The notes beneath the pieces were generated by a model. The model worked only from the letters and a program-made list of their open reading frames with translations. It was not told the DNA's origin and made no database searches. A DNA stretch of 64,000 nucleotides, from assembly GCF_029504395.1 (NCBI RefSeq), contig NZ_JAQFIF010000007.1, positions 1-64,000 on the forward strand, read 5' to 3'. The position numbers and the translations under genes are program-made. The stretch's first letter is position 1. Each line of letters begins with the position of its first letter. This document shows, piece by piece, positions 28,179 through 36,651 of this stretch. The stretch is from Arthrobacter sp. ES3-54. Lineage in GTDB: Bacteria > Actinomycetota > Actinomycetes > Actinomycetales > Micrococcaceae.

Positions 28179-29317
28179 GCGTCTGGGACGACCTCCAGGG
28201 CCAGGACGCCGTCGTGGCCCAGCTGCGCCAGGCTGCCCAGGGTGAGGGATTGACGCACGCATGGCTTTTCACCGGCCCGCCAGGCTCCGGCCGTTCCAAC
28301 GCCGCGAAGGCCTTCGCCGCGGCCCTGAACTGTGACCAGGAGGACGTCAGCCTGCGGGGTTGCGGCGAATGCCCGGCGTGCCTGACCATCCTGGGCGAAA
28401 CCCATTCCGACGTCGCGTTCGTGCGCACAGAGAAGGTCACCATCACCATCGATGAGGCACGCGAACTCGTGTCCACTGCCGGGAACCGGCCGTCGTCCGC
28501 CCGATGGCGGATCATCGTGGTGGAGGATGCAGACCGGATGGCCGAGCGGACCACCAATGTGCTGCTCAAGGCCATCGAGGAACCCACTCCTCGCACCGTC
28601 TGGATGCTCTGCGCGCCCTCCCCCGCCGATGTCCTCGTGACGATTCGCTCCCGCTGCCGGCCGGTGGCGCTGCGGCTTCCGCCGGCCGCCGACGTCGCCG
28701 CCCTGCTGGTCAAGCGTGACGGCGTGGACCCGGCGGTTGCCGAGCGCGCCGCCCGAGCCGCGCAAAGCCACGTCGGGATCGCCCGGCGCCTGGCCCGGGA
28801 CCCGGAGGCCCGGGAGCGCCGCCTTGAGACGGTGCGGTTTCCCCTGTCCCTTCGCGGCGTCACGGCGGCGGTCATGATGGCCGAGAAGCTGGTCAAGATC
28901 GCCACCGAGGAAGCCAACAGCTCCAATGACGAACGCGACGCCGCCGAGAAAACCGCACTGCTGGCCACCCTCGGGGCGCCCGAGAGCGGCACGTTGCCGC
29001 CGGCCATGCGGAGCCAGGTCAAGCAACTCGAGGACGACCAGAAGCGCCGTGCCAAGCGTTCCGTCACCGATTCCCTTGACCGCACTCTGACGGACCTGCT
29101 GTCCTTTTACCGGGATGTCCTGATCATCCAGATGGGGAACGCCGTGGAACTCGTCAACGTTGAACTCAGAAGCGAGCTCGAAGACTTCGCCTCCCGTTCG
29201 ACCGCCGAAGTGACCCTTGCCCGCATGGACGCTGTCAACAAAGCCCGCACGCGGATCACCACCACCAACGTGGCTCCGCTGCTGACGATCGAGTCCATGG
29301 CTGCCAGCCTTATTTGA
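28175..29317 (+). CDS. holB: DNA polymerase III delta' subunit
   Basis: A 380-residue clamp-loader subunit. It has a P-loop-like GPPGSGRSN in which the usual Lys is Arg, as expected for the non-hydrolysing delta' subunit. A zinc-binding set in CGECPACL is followed by TIDEAREL, VEDADRM, LLKAIEEP and IRSRCR. The C-terminal helical collar region continues to residue 380. It overlaps tmk (ATGA), so the two replication-related genes are cotranslated. Confidence 0.94.
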   Translation: MSVWDDLQGQDAVVAQLRQAAQGEGLTHAWLFTGPPGSGRSNAAKAFAAALNCDQEDVSLRGCGECPACLTILGETHSDVAFVRTEKVTITIDEARELVSTAGNRPSSARWRIIVVEDADRMAERTTNVLLKAIEEPTPRTVWMLCAPSPADVLVTIRSRCRPVALRLPPAADVAALLVKRDGVDPAVAERAARAAQSHVGIARRLARDPEARERRLETVRFPLSLRGVTAAVMMAEKLVKIATEEANSSNDERDAAEKTALLATLGAPESGTLPPAMRSQVKQLEDDQKRRAKRSVTDSLDRTLTDLLSFYRDVLIIQMGNAVELVNVELRSELEDFASRSTAEVTLARMDAVNKARTRITTTNVAPLLTIESMAASLI

Positions 29318-29375
29318 CGGTCCCGGCCGCACCAACAACATCGTCGCTCCGTTCCTATCCTCCAAGGAGAACCGC

Positions 29376-30962
29376 ATGAAGCCTGCTCGACCCCAGCCCG
29401 CAAGATCCCGATCCCTGGCGATCGGTATGCGGGCCGTCGGCGCCGTGGCCCTGGCCATCACACTGGCCTCGTGCACCCTTTTCGGCGGCGGGGGCGACAG
29501 CGGGTCCAGTGCCGCGACATCGGGGGCACCTGGGAAGGCGGACCCGTCAATTGTCGACGCGGCGCCGGCGGAACTGCGCAGCTACTACTCCCAGCAGATC
29601 GACTGGAAGCCGTGCGAAGGGGACGGCTTCCAGTGCGCCAAGATCAAGGTTCCGCTGGACTACAGCAAGCCCGACGGCGACCGCATTGAGCTTGCCGCCA
29701 TCAAGCTCGCCACGACAGGCGACAAGAAGGGCACCCTGCTGGTCAACCCGGGCGGCCCCGGCGGCTCGGGTTACGACTTCGTCAGGGACGCGGCCAACAC
29801 CAACATTTCGGACAAGGTCCGGTCCGCCTACGACATTGTGGGCTTCGACCCCCGCGGTGTGAAGCGTTCCGCCCCGGTCTCGTGCCTCACGGACAAGGAA
29901 CGGGACGCGTCCCGCGCCAAGAGCTACGCCCTGGACACCGACGCCGGACTGGACGAGGCCCTCGCCGACAACAAGGCCATCGCGGCCAAGTGCGTGGAGA
30001 AGACCGGACCGGTCCTGGCCCACGTCGACACCATCAGCACCGCGAAGGACCTTGACATCCTCCGCGGGGTGGCCAACGACGCGAAGCTGAACTACCTCGG
30101 ATACTCCTACGGGACCCTCCTGGGCTCCACCTATGCGTCGCTGTTCCCGGACAACGTAGGCCGGCTGGTCCTTGACGGTGCCATTGACCCGTCGCTGAGC
30201 TACGAGGAACTGACCCGCGGCCAGGCCCTGGCCTTCGACAAGGCCCTCCACGCCTACGTCGCCAAATGCCAGCAGAGCAGCGGATGCCCGCTCACGGGAA
30301 GCATCGAGGCAGGCGTCCAGAAGATCCACAACGCCATCACCGCGGCCGACGCGAACCCGCTGCCGGCGAAGGACGGCCGGAAGGTCTCCGGCTCGACGTT
30401 TGTCAGCGGCCTCATTATCCCGCTCTACAACAATGACAACTGGCCGATTCTCACCCGCGCGCTCGCGACGGCCCTCACCGGCGACGGCACGGGCATGCTG
30501 CAGCTGGCCGACTTCGGCGCCGACCGGGATCCCAGCGGTACTTACACGTCGAACAGCACTTTCGCCTTCAACGCCATCAATTGCCTGGACTATCCGATGG
30601 TGTCCGACACCGCTTCCATGCGCGCCGAGGACCAAGAGCTCCGCAAGGCGTCGCCCACCCTGGGTTACTACTTCGCCTACGGCGGCAGCAACTGCAAGGA
30701 CTGGCCGCACAAAAACCTCCGTACCCCTGCCCCGGCGGAGTACAGCGGTTCGGCACCGATTGTTGTTGTGGGTACCACCGGCGATCCGGCTACCCCGGTG
30801 GAATGGGCCAGCGCCCTGCGCAAGCAACTCGGGAACGCCTCGCTGCTGACATGGAAGGGCGAGGGCCACACGGCCTACGGCCGCTCCAACAGCTGCATCG
30901 GCAACGCCGTCGATGATTACCTGGTGGACGGCAAAGTCCCGGCGGACAACACCGTCTGCTAG
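29376..30962 (+). CDS. secreted alpha/beta hydrolase with TAP-like C-terminal domain
   Basis: A 528-residue exported lipoprotein hydrolase, probably a tripeptidyl or other aminopeptidase of the SlpD/SlpE/CaeA kind. It has a signal peptide with lipobox LASC, an oxyanion motif NPGGPGGSG, nucleophile S244 in GYSYGT, Asp D470 in TTGDPATP and His H498 in GEGHTAYG. The C-terminal TAP-like domain holds the last two catalytic residues. ATG 29376 follows CAAGGAGAA. Substrate choice (peptide versus ester) is not visible. Confidence 0.9.
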   Translation: MKPARPQPARSRSLAIGMRAVGAVALAITLASCTLFGGGGDSGSSAATSGAPGKADPSIVDAAPAELRSYYSQQIDWKPCEGDGFQCAKIKVPLDYSKPDGDRIELAAIKLATTGDKKGTLLVNPGGPGGSGYDFVRDAANTNISDKVRSAYDIVGFDPRGVKRSAPVSCLTDKERDASRAKSYALDTDAGLDEALADNKAIAAKCVEKTGPVLAHVDTISTAKDLDILRGVANDAKLNYLGYSYGTLLGSTYASLFPDNVGRLVLDGAIDPSLSYEELTRGQALAFDKALHAYVAKCQQSSGCPLTGSIEAGVQKIHNAITAADANPLPAKDGRKVSGSTFVSGLIIPLYNNDNWPILTRALATALTGDGTGMLQLADFGADRDPSGTYTSNSTFAFNAINCLDYPMVSDTASMRAEDQELRKASPTLGYYFAYGGSNCKDWPHKNLRTPAPAEYSGSAPIVVVGTTGDPATPVEWASALRKQLGNASLLTWKGEGHTAYGRSNSCIGNAVDDYLVDGKVPADNTVC

Positions 30963-31001
30963 GTCCGCGATGGGGCCGCAAGGCGGCTTCTGCCGCTCAT
31001 T

Positions 31002-31031
31002 TTGACCCGGACGCCGGGACTCTATTACAGT
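31002..31031 (+). promoter_or_regulatory. tRNA-Thr promoter
   Basis: TTGACC (31002-31007) and TACAGT (31026-31031) are 18 bases apart, placing the start about 39 bases before the tRNA. Confidence 0.55.
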
Positions 31032-31076
31032 TGTCTCTTGCATGATCCGCCCGGTTCGCCGGGCATTCATGTGGTT

Positions 31077-31149
31077 GCTTCCTTAGCTCAGTTGGTAGAG
31101 CGTCTCACTCGTAATGAGAAGGTCGCCAGTTCGATTCTGGCAGGAAGCT
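31077..31149 (+). tRNA. tRNA-Thr (anticodon CGU)
   Basis: A 73-nt cloverleaf. The acceptor stem GCTTCCT (31077-31083) pairs with AGGAAGC (31142-31148). The D arm is AGCTCAGTTGGTAGAGC. The anticodon stem TCTCA/TGAGA encloses CTCGTAA with anticodon CGT, and the T arm contains GTTCGATTC. CCA is not encoded. Confidence 0.96.
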
Positions 31150-31166
31150 CTGACGGCAAGCCAAGG

Positions 31167-31203
31167 AAACCCCTGGAAATCGATGATTTCCGGGGGTTTT
31201 CTT
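31167..31203 (+). terminator. tRNA-Thr terminator
   Basis: A 15-bp stem (31167-31181 with 31185-31199, one G-T pair) built on GGAAATC/GATTTCC encloses GAT and is followed by TTTTCTTTC. A very similar hairpin recurs at 33833-33861. Confidence 0.9.
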
Positions 31204-31290
31204 TCGTTTTCATTGACAACAGCGTCGACCTATCTTTTCCCCACCATTTCGACACTTTCGCGGGGTCTTCGCCAGTAGGCTGTGCCGTTG

Positions 31291-31905
31291 CTACTCATGT
31301 GGTCTGAGTGCGGATCGCACCACAATGATGTCAGCGCCGTACTTGCTGTCCAGTTCTCGCTGGATGGTGCCGTCATCGTAGGCAACCAATATGACGAGGT
31401 AACCATTCTGGATCCCTGATATGAGGATGGGCTGGCCACCTGCAGATTGAAGATCGTGTTGAATCTGCATGAGCCGTGCCTTGTTTCCCGTTCCCGGCTT
31501 CCCCGTGACGGGCAGTGCAGCGTCAGGGATAGCAGTCTCGGTGGGCGAGACTGGAGCCGGCTCGCGGGTTCGGACGAATTCGCCGTTCTCCCAGGTTCCC
31601 GTCACCGTGAAGCTCCCCCACGTGACGCCGGCTGCCCTTTCGTATCCGGTCAGGGTGGACCAGTCCCAGTTCCTGAGTACAGGGCCACCGCACGCTTGTG
31701 GCGGGTAGGAAGAAGTCATGGCACCTAGGCAGAACACCGGCGGGTTGTCGCCTTTCTGCAAGACCGTCCCACTGCCGGTCAGTTCGCCCCGCACAGCGGT
31801 TTGCGGAGCAGTGCTGGTCGGCCCGGCAGCAGGCGGGGCTGGGGCAGCGCATCCGCTCAATAATGCGGCGACAGCCGCAACGACACAGGACGTGCGCTTA
31901 TTCAT
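31291..31905 (-). CDS. putative lipoprotein of unknown function
   Basis: A 204-residue exported lipoprotein with signal peptide and lipobox LLSGC, followed by a Pro/Ala/Thr-rich linker of about 20 residues. The central part has VFCLGAM and PPQACGGPVL with paired Cys. The C-terminal domain (LMQIQHDLQ, DIIVVRSALRP) looks compact. I recognise no family. It converges on the tRNA-Thr terminator and opens the accessory patch of 31.2-34.3 kb. Confidence 0.65.
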   Translation of the reverse strand: MNKRTSCVVAAVAALLSGCAAPAPPAAGPTSTAPQTAVRGELTGSGTVLQKGDNPPVFCLGAMTSSYPPQACGGPVLRNWDWSTLTGYERAAGVTWGSFTVTGTWENGEFVRTREPAPVSPTETAIPDAALPVTGKPGTGNKARLMQIQHDLQSAGGQPILISGIQNGYLVILVAYDDGTIQRELDSKYGADIIVVRSALRPHE

Positions 31906-32012
31906 AGGGACATAGTCCCCTGCTGTTCCAGCTAGGAGAACGACGCAGCCAAAATTGACACAGTGCCGTGACCCGCCATCGGCAGCAGAGCCCCGGCAGG
32001 GTGATAGCCGGA

Positions 32013-32381
32013 TCAGTCTTCGTGCGGGTCGGTACGGTCCGGCTCGGCGTTATCCTCGGCTTCCCTGTACCGGATTTCGGCGACCATTTTCCGGACGGCT
32101 TCCCGAACGTCAGCAAATCTGATGACGGGCCAGTCGTAGTTTGCAATCAGGTCAGTGAGTCGCTCGATGATGAGGCTCCCTTCGAGCTGGTCATCGATAT
32201 AGGCCAAGGTGACGGGAACGTCCCGCCCCATGTCGGCAATGACCTCCCCTTGCCCGGGGGTGGCAAAATCCGGCCGGCCGGTTGTTGTGGTCAGAAATGT
32301 CCGCTCTTCAGCGTTGAGATAGGCGATCCTGTCGATCCGTGTGACGTTGAGGGCGTCGGTGGATGTCTGAAGAATGCGCAT
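32013..32381 (-). CDS. hypothetical protein
   Basis: A 122-residue acidic cytoplasmic protein with no signal peptide or membrane segment. The N-terminal part is strand-rich (RILQTSTDALNVTRIDRIAYL), the middle contains DVPVTLAYID, and a C-terminal helix ends in charged residues. ATG 32381 has GGAG immediately upstream, closer than usual. I do not recognise the family. It is adjacent to a broken phosphatase gene. Confidence 0.5.
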   Translation of the reverse strand: MRILQTSTDALNVTRIDRIAYLNAEERTFLTTTTGRPDFATPGQGEVIADMGRDVPVTLAYIDDQLEGSLIIERLTDLIANYDWPVIRFADVREAVRKMVAEIRYREAEDNAEPDRTDPHED

Positions 32382-32534
32382 GCTCCATGCCTTTCTCGCT
32401 TGTGCTGTCAGGCTACTCCGGTGCTGTCCTCATCGGGAGCCGCCGGCGCGTGGACTCATGTCTGTCACGGCGGACAAAGGGCTGGTCAGGTGGCTGGCAG
32501 AGGAACTGGGGTCAACGGAAGATTTACACTGCCG

Positions 32535-32722
32535 ACTCTCGCTCAGGTACACCGCCCCCGGGACCTCGCCGGCCGGATGCCGTAATAGTCCGCAGTCATG
32601 GGCCGCATGAAGTCGCGATCGCCGCCGGAGACGATGTAGCAGGTGAAGCCGTGATTCGAGATACCGGAGCAGTTCGATCATGGGCTGGTAGGTGGTCTCC
32701 GAATAGGCCCGGTTCCCTCCAA
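32535..32722 (-). pseudogene. HAD-family phosphatase fragment with two frameshifts
   Basis: On the minus strand the translation begins AYSETTYQPMIELLRYLE, then continues one frame over with HGFTCYIVSGGDRDFMRP and TADYYGI, then returns to the first frame with PAGEVPGAVYLSE. Joined, this is the cap/core junction of a HAD phosphatase, including the SGG..DF segment. Nothing of the DxDGT N-terminus or the C-terminal GDS motif is nearby, so both ends are gone. Two compensating single-base shifts within about 100 bases could be sequencing errors, but the missing ends argue for decay. Confidence 0.65.
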
Positions 32723-32877
32723 GGGGCTGCTGTCGCCGTGATGCTCGGCCCCATTCCCCGGGGCCGGAGCACAGCTTCCAGCCCGCGGCGCCTCGCGCGC
32801 GGCCCTTGCCATCCCCGCGGCCGTTCGGGATGATGCCTAGGCGCGGTGCTTTAGTGCCTAAGCCGAAAGGGGCGCCG

Positions 32878-33597
32878 ATGCTGCAGGCATTTGGCTGGGG
32901 TCTGCTTGCCGGGTCCTCGTACTTCCTGGGTGGACTGCTCGCCCTGCGGTGGCGCGTTGGCAACAGCGTCCTGCTCGGCATCCTGACCGGGCTCGGTGCC
33001 GGCGCCCTGCTCTCGGCCGTCGCCTACAAGCTCGTCGCCGAGGCCGGGCGGCTGGCCGGCGGAAGCGGTTATGTCGGGGTGGGACTGATCGGCGGGGCCG
33101 TGGCGACGGCATGGGTGGTGACGGGTGCCGTGCGCGGCCGGCGGCTGTCGGAACTTCCCGTCCACGAGCCCAGGTTCCTTGTGATCGGGCTGTCCGTGGT
33201 CGCCGAAGCGGTTGTTATCACCGGGGCGCTACTCAGCGGCTACGGCATCAGTGCCGCGGTGCTTGCCGCTGTCTTCCTCTGCGGCGTGCCCGAGGCCATG
33301 GCCGACACCGGACCGCTGCGCAAGTCAGGCATGACCACCCGCCACGTCATGTCCGCCTGGCTGGCCATGACGTTCTTGTGCGCCGCGTCGGTGGCCCTCT
33401 TCACGGTGCTGCTGCGGGCAGCCCCGCCCGAGGTGGTGGCCTTCGCGCTGGCCTTCGCCGCCGGCGGCATCCTGACGAACGTAACGACCCGCATGGTGCC
33501 GGAGGGGCTCCGGGACGCCGGCGCCGCCACCGGGATCGCGATCGCCGTCGGATTCGGCCTCTCGTACGCCCTTGTGGAGATCCTCGGCGGGCACTGA
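32878..33597 (+). CDS. ZIP-like metal permease family membrane protein
   Basis: A 239-residue integral membrane protein with about eight hydrophobic segments. The organisation (ALLSAVAYKLVAEA early, then VVAEAVVITGALLSG and FAAGGILTNVTTRMVPEG late) resembles ZIP-family divalent-metal transporters, but the classical His-rich loop and the HExxH-type helices are not evident. ATG 32878 has AAAGGGG six bases upstream. Longer in-frame starts from 32806 lack a signal. Substrate unknown; it could be another small permease. Confidence 0.65.
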   Translation: MLQAFGWGLLAGSSYFLGGLLALRWRVGNSVLLGILTGLGAGALLSAVAYKLVAEAGRLAGGSGYVGVGLIGGAVATAWVVTGAVRGRRLSELPVHEPRFLVIGLSVVAEAVVITGALLSGYGISAAVLAAVFLCGVPEAMADTGPLRKSGMTTRHVMSAWLAMTFLCAASVALFTVLLRAAPPEVVAFALAFAAGGILTNVTTRMVPEGLRDAGAATGIAIAVGFGLSYALVEILGGH

Positions 33598-33602
33598 GGC
33601 CG

Positions 33603-33775
33603 CGGCCGGTTTCATCCTTCGGCTTTCCCGGGACCGGCATGACGCAGAAGACATCATGGCCACGGCCTTCCTCGAGCTTTGGAGGCGCCGCGACACGGTG
33701 CGGGTCGTTGAGGGGCCTGTCCTTCCCTGGCTGCTCGTCACGACGGCGAATGCGGCACGCAACAGTGGTCGAATT
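33603..33775 (+). pseudogene. sigma-70/ECF sigma factor fragment
   Basis: The reading RLSRDRHDAEDIMATAFLELW then RRRDTVRVVEG and LPWLLVTTANAARN is the region 2 block of an ECF-type sigma factor. Its N-terminal ~30 residues and the whole of region 4 are missing. In the next frame, EFSNALRAELVSRVQRA (about 33770-33820) looks like the start of a different protein of the kind often encoded after such sigma genes. This would fit a deletion joining the two genes. It begins only a few bases after the ZIP-like stop codon. Confidence 0.65.
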
Positions 33776-33832
33776 CAGCAACGCGCTCCGGGCGGAACTG
33801 GTCTCCCGGGTCCAGCGGGCCGCCCCGGCCCC

Positions 33833-33866
33833 AACCCCGGAAATCGTTGATTTCCGGGGTTCTTCC
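33833..33866 (+). terminator. terminator-like hairpin
   Basis: A perfect 13-bp stem, AACCCCGGAAATC (33833-33845) with GATTTCCGGGGTT (33849-33861), encloses GTT and is followed by CTTCCC. It closely resembles the tRNA-Thr terminator at 31167-31199. Confidence 0.75.
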
Positions 33867-33943
33867 CGAGTCTCCTGCAACTGGCGACCGGGCAGTCCTG
33901 GCGGGTACCGGCTCCCGGTCCCAGTTCGGCACGCTCACTTCGG

Positions 33944-34240
33944 TCAGGCGCCCGCTCCCGGGGTGAAGTAGTTGTGGACGTCCAGATACTTCACGGTAGG
34001 CGGCGCGGGAATACCGACCTCGGCAGTGTACGGGCCGATCTGGTCCTTCGCGAAGGCGTCGTAGAGTTCCCTCGTCTGCCATAAATCGGTGACGAGGATC
34101 CCGTCGTCGGTGGCGGCCACCCAGTGCCCGAGGGCGCCGGCCGGCGCGGGCCCTCCCGGCGTAAGGCCCATCTTGCCTATAACTTGGTCGTACTGCTCCA
34201 GCGTGGCACCGGCGAATTCCATGATGACTGCGACGGCCAT
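33944..34240 (-). CDS. hypothetical protein
   Basis: A 98-residue protein starting AVAVIMEFAGATLEQYDQV. The pattern of an initial strand, then a helix with EQYDQV, then GHWVAATDDGILVTDLWQT resembles the ferredoxin-like dimeric alpha/beta-barrel small proteins, but I cannot assign a function. ATG 34240 follows GAGGAGAAGAAA, a strong site that excludes the longer start at 34270. It is followed on the minus strand by remnant sequence. Confidence 0.65.
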   Translation of the reverse strand: MAVAVIMEFAGATLEQYDQVIGKMGLTPGGPAPAGALGHWVAATDDGILVTDLWQTRELYDAFAKDQIGPYTAEVGIPAPPTVKYLDVHNYFTPGAGA

Positions 34241-34460
34241 TTTCTTCTCCTCACAGGCGGCAGGCCGCAAGGCAACGGCCTGCGATTGGTTTGATACGGC
34301 ACGGTCTACGCCGGAGCCGGGCAGCCGTCAATACGTCGCGGGTTGAGGGCATCGTGAGTCCCGCGGACCGCCGTCGGGACCGCCGTCGAAAGTTCAGGAG
34401 CAGGCCACTTCCCTAAGCAGGCGCCTAGTCAAAAGTCACGCCGCGCTTTTGCGCGGCCGG

Positions 34461-36137
34461 CTACTTCAGGGTCAGCACCGGACTGACAGGGGCTTTCAGC
34501 GAATCCACCTGCAGGCCGACGGACAGTTTCTGGCCGGCGGCGATCTTGGTGGCCCAATCCGCGCCGCTGCAGGTCACCGACACCTTGGGAACCACCGTGC
34601 AGTTGATGCCCCAGGAGTTGGCCACCCGGGTGACGTTCGGGTCGGGCCAGCTCACGCTCCAACTGGGGGCCGCCCGGAGCCCGGTGACCTCGATGTTGGC
34701 CACGTAGCCACCGGTCCACGAACTGCCGAGTTTCCAGACTGCGCTGATCGACCCGCCCGTCGTCGGCGCGGGAGACGCCGTCGGCGACGGCGACGCAGTG
34801 GCTGTAGGCGACGGCAACACCGTCGGCGTCGGTGACGCAGTGGCCGTCGGCGCAGGTGACGCAGTGGCGGTCGGCGTCGGGGTCGGGGTCGGGGATACCG
34901 ACGGTGACGGCGACGGCGTGCCCTTCAGGATAGGCGCGAGCGCAGTCAGTTTGGCGGCCTCCGGCGTGCGCCAGTCCGCCTGGACAAGGCCTCCGGTGAT
35001 GCCGCTGTTCGGGTTGAACGCCCAGTACGCGAAGCTCATGGAGTTGGTCCCGAGGTAGGAGACGATCTTCGCCATCCACTGCTTGTCGGACGTGGTCTGC
35101 AGCGCGGTCCCGAACTCGCCGAGCAAGACCGGCGCGATGCCCTGCTTCTGGATGTAACCCCAGTTGGCATCCCACACGGCTGGCAGGTTGTTGGGGTAGT
35201 TAGCGTCGCTGAACCATTTCTGGGCATACAGCGAGGCCGGGTAGTCGTGCGGGGAATACACCACGCGGTTGGGCGTGGCCAGGGTGACCGGCTTGTTCTT
35301 GACGTCGGCCAGGCCGCCGCCCCACCAGGTGGAGGTGCCGTTGCCCTGGTTTTCAATGCCCTCAATGATGATCAGCAGATTGGGGTTGGAAGCAAGCACG
35401 GCGTTGCCGCCACGAGTGGACGCGGCCTGCCAGTCGGTGGCGGCGGCCCCGCCCCAGGTCGCTGCCCCGGCGGGCTCATTGTGAAGGTCGGCACCGATGA
35501 CGGTGGGATCGTTCTTGTAACGGGTGGCGAGCATCTTCCAGTCGGCGATCCATTTCGACTCCGGGTAGGCGGAGGTGTACCAGAGCGGGGACTGGTCGGC
35601 GGACGAGGGCCGGTGTCGGTCCAGGATGATTTTGAGGCCGTTGGCCTTGGCGCGGGCGATGACGGTGTCCATCAGGACCAAGGGCGTTTTGCCCTCAAGC
35701 GCGTAGGCGCGGTTGGCCCAGTAATTCAGGTTGCCGTTGATGGACGCCGCAGCCAGGCACTCGTTGGAGAAAGGCAGGCGGACGGTGTTGAATCCCATCG
35801 ACTTGATGTTGGCCAGGGCGTCGTCGATGGTCAGGGTCCCCCAGAGGCCGTGCGGCATGCAGTCAGGGGTTTCCATGCCGAACCAGGATGCGGCCTTGAT
35901 CGTGTACGGGGCGTTGTTCGAGTCCAGGATCGTCCCGCCGGAGGTGTGCAGCCAGCCGGTGGGCGCCGGAGTCGTTGCCGCGCCCACGGCGAGGGGCGCG
36001 CCGCCCGTCGTCGCCTGCGCCGAGACGGCGAGGACCGAGAGCGCGAGCACGCCCGCCAGGGCGGAACCTAGCAGGGCGGCGGTGACAGGTTTAAGCCGCT
36101 GGCCGGTGTGGCGGGGCGGGTTCGAAAATAGCTTCAC
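34461..36137 (-). CDS. secreted GH5 endoglucanase with CBM2
   Basis: A 558-residue exported cellulase. A signal peptide (LLGSALAGVLALSVLAVSAQA region) precedes a GH5 barrel with LPFSNEC, DRHRPSS, the acid E221 in HNEPAG, and the nucleophile E341 in GEFGT. A Pro/Ser/Thr linker (about 405-460) joins a C-terminal CBM2 (about 462-558) with SSWTGGYVANIEV and the conserved NSWG, which binds crystalline cellulose. GTG 36137 has GGAGGAA upstream. It hydrolyses beta-1,4-glucan outside the cell. It stands alone with no sugar-transport neighbours. Confidence 0.93.
   Translation of the reverse strand: MKLFSNPPRHTGQRLKPVTAALLGSALAGVLALSVLAVSAQATTGGAPLAVGAATTPAPTGWLHTSGGTILDSNNAPYTIKAASWFGMETPDCMPHGLWGTLTIDDALANIKSMGFNTVRLPFSNECLAAASINGNLNYWANRAYALEGKTPLVLMDTVIARAKANGLKIILDRHRPSSADQSPLWYTSAYPESKWIADWKMLATRYKNDPTVIGADLHNEPAGAATWGGAAATDWQAASTRGGNAVLASNPNLLIIIEGIENQGNGTSTWWGGGLADVKNKPVTLATPNRVVYSPHDYPASLYAQKWFSDANYPNNLPAVWDANWGYIQKQGIAPVLLGEFGTALQTTSDKQWMAKIVSYLGTNSMSFAYWAFNPNSGITGGLVQADWRTPEAAKLTALAPILKGTPSPSPSVSPTPTPTPTATASPAPTATASPTPTVLPSPTATASPSPTASPAPTTGGSISAVWKLGSSWTGGYVANIEVTGLRAAPSWSVSWPDPNVTRVANSWGINCTVVPKVSVTCSGADWATKIAAGQKLSVGLQVDSLKAPVSPVLTLK
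34750..34925 (-). repeat. low-complexity coding repeat of the cellulase linker
   Basis: The linker (SPTPTPTPTATASPAPTATA and similar) is encoded by imperfect short repeats of GGCGACG/GACGCAGTGGC type. This explains overlapping open frames on the other strand. Such linkers vary in length between strains. Confidence 0.75.
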
Positions 36138-36651
36138 AGTTCCTCCGTGAGGGCGTGGGCGGTTTCCAGGTTCGCAGGAAGCGTCGCTGGGAGCCGTAAT
36201 GGCCGGATGCGTCAGGGCCGTCCGGCCTGAGCCGGGAAGTGCCGTCGGCGCCCCCTTGGCTGTTCCCCGGGGGCGCACAGAATTTTTTACAGCAGTGAGC
36301 TCTTGGTTGTGAAGCCTTTCAATCCGTCATTGTGGGTCCCCCCGGCCCACACAATGCGGATCGGCTCTCAAAAAGTACCAAGCCGCAGGCAAGAAAGAAC
36401 CACTTTGGTCAATATTTCCTTCCGCATTTTCTTTCGCGCCTCGACCCGGTAACAGGCGCCTGACCTGCGTATTGTCTTTTTCCAGACCGTCAGCCAGCCA
36501 TACGGAATCGAGCGGCCCGGGCGGCCGTGCCCGCCGCGCTGGTTCCATTGGTGTAAGCCGGGGCCATGGGGCCCCTCGTCGGGGCCCTAGCGCGACCAAA
36601 CGGACGACGCGGGTTGGCTTCCTGGCGGGGACGGACTCATATGATGCTTCC
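36138..36651. other. 514-base region between the cellulase and a hypothetical gene
   Basis: No gene is supported. The part near the cellulase must hold its promoter, but I find no clear -35/-10 pair. An imperfect palindrome, ATTGTGGG with CCCACACAAT (36329-36355), lies about 200 bases upstream of the GTG. A TATGAT hexamer (36640-36645) sits just before the next gene. Confidence 0.5.
36640..36645 (+). promoter_or_regulatory. -10 hexamer suggesting a leaderless transcript
   Basis: TATGAT ends six bases before the ATG at 36652, so transcription would begin at the start codon itself. No clear -35 is visible and no ribosome-binding site is present. Confidence 0.45.

Noticed and set aside
31077-31149. 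tRNA-Thr as an integrated-element attachment site
   Set aside because: No copy of the tRNA 3' end and no integrase gene is found to the right; only the terminator hairpin recurs.
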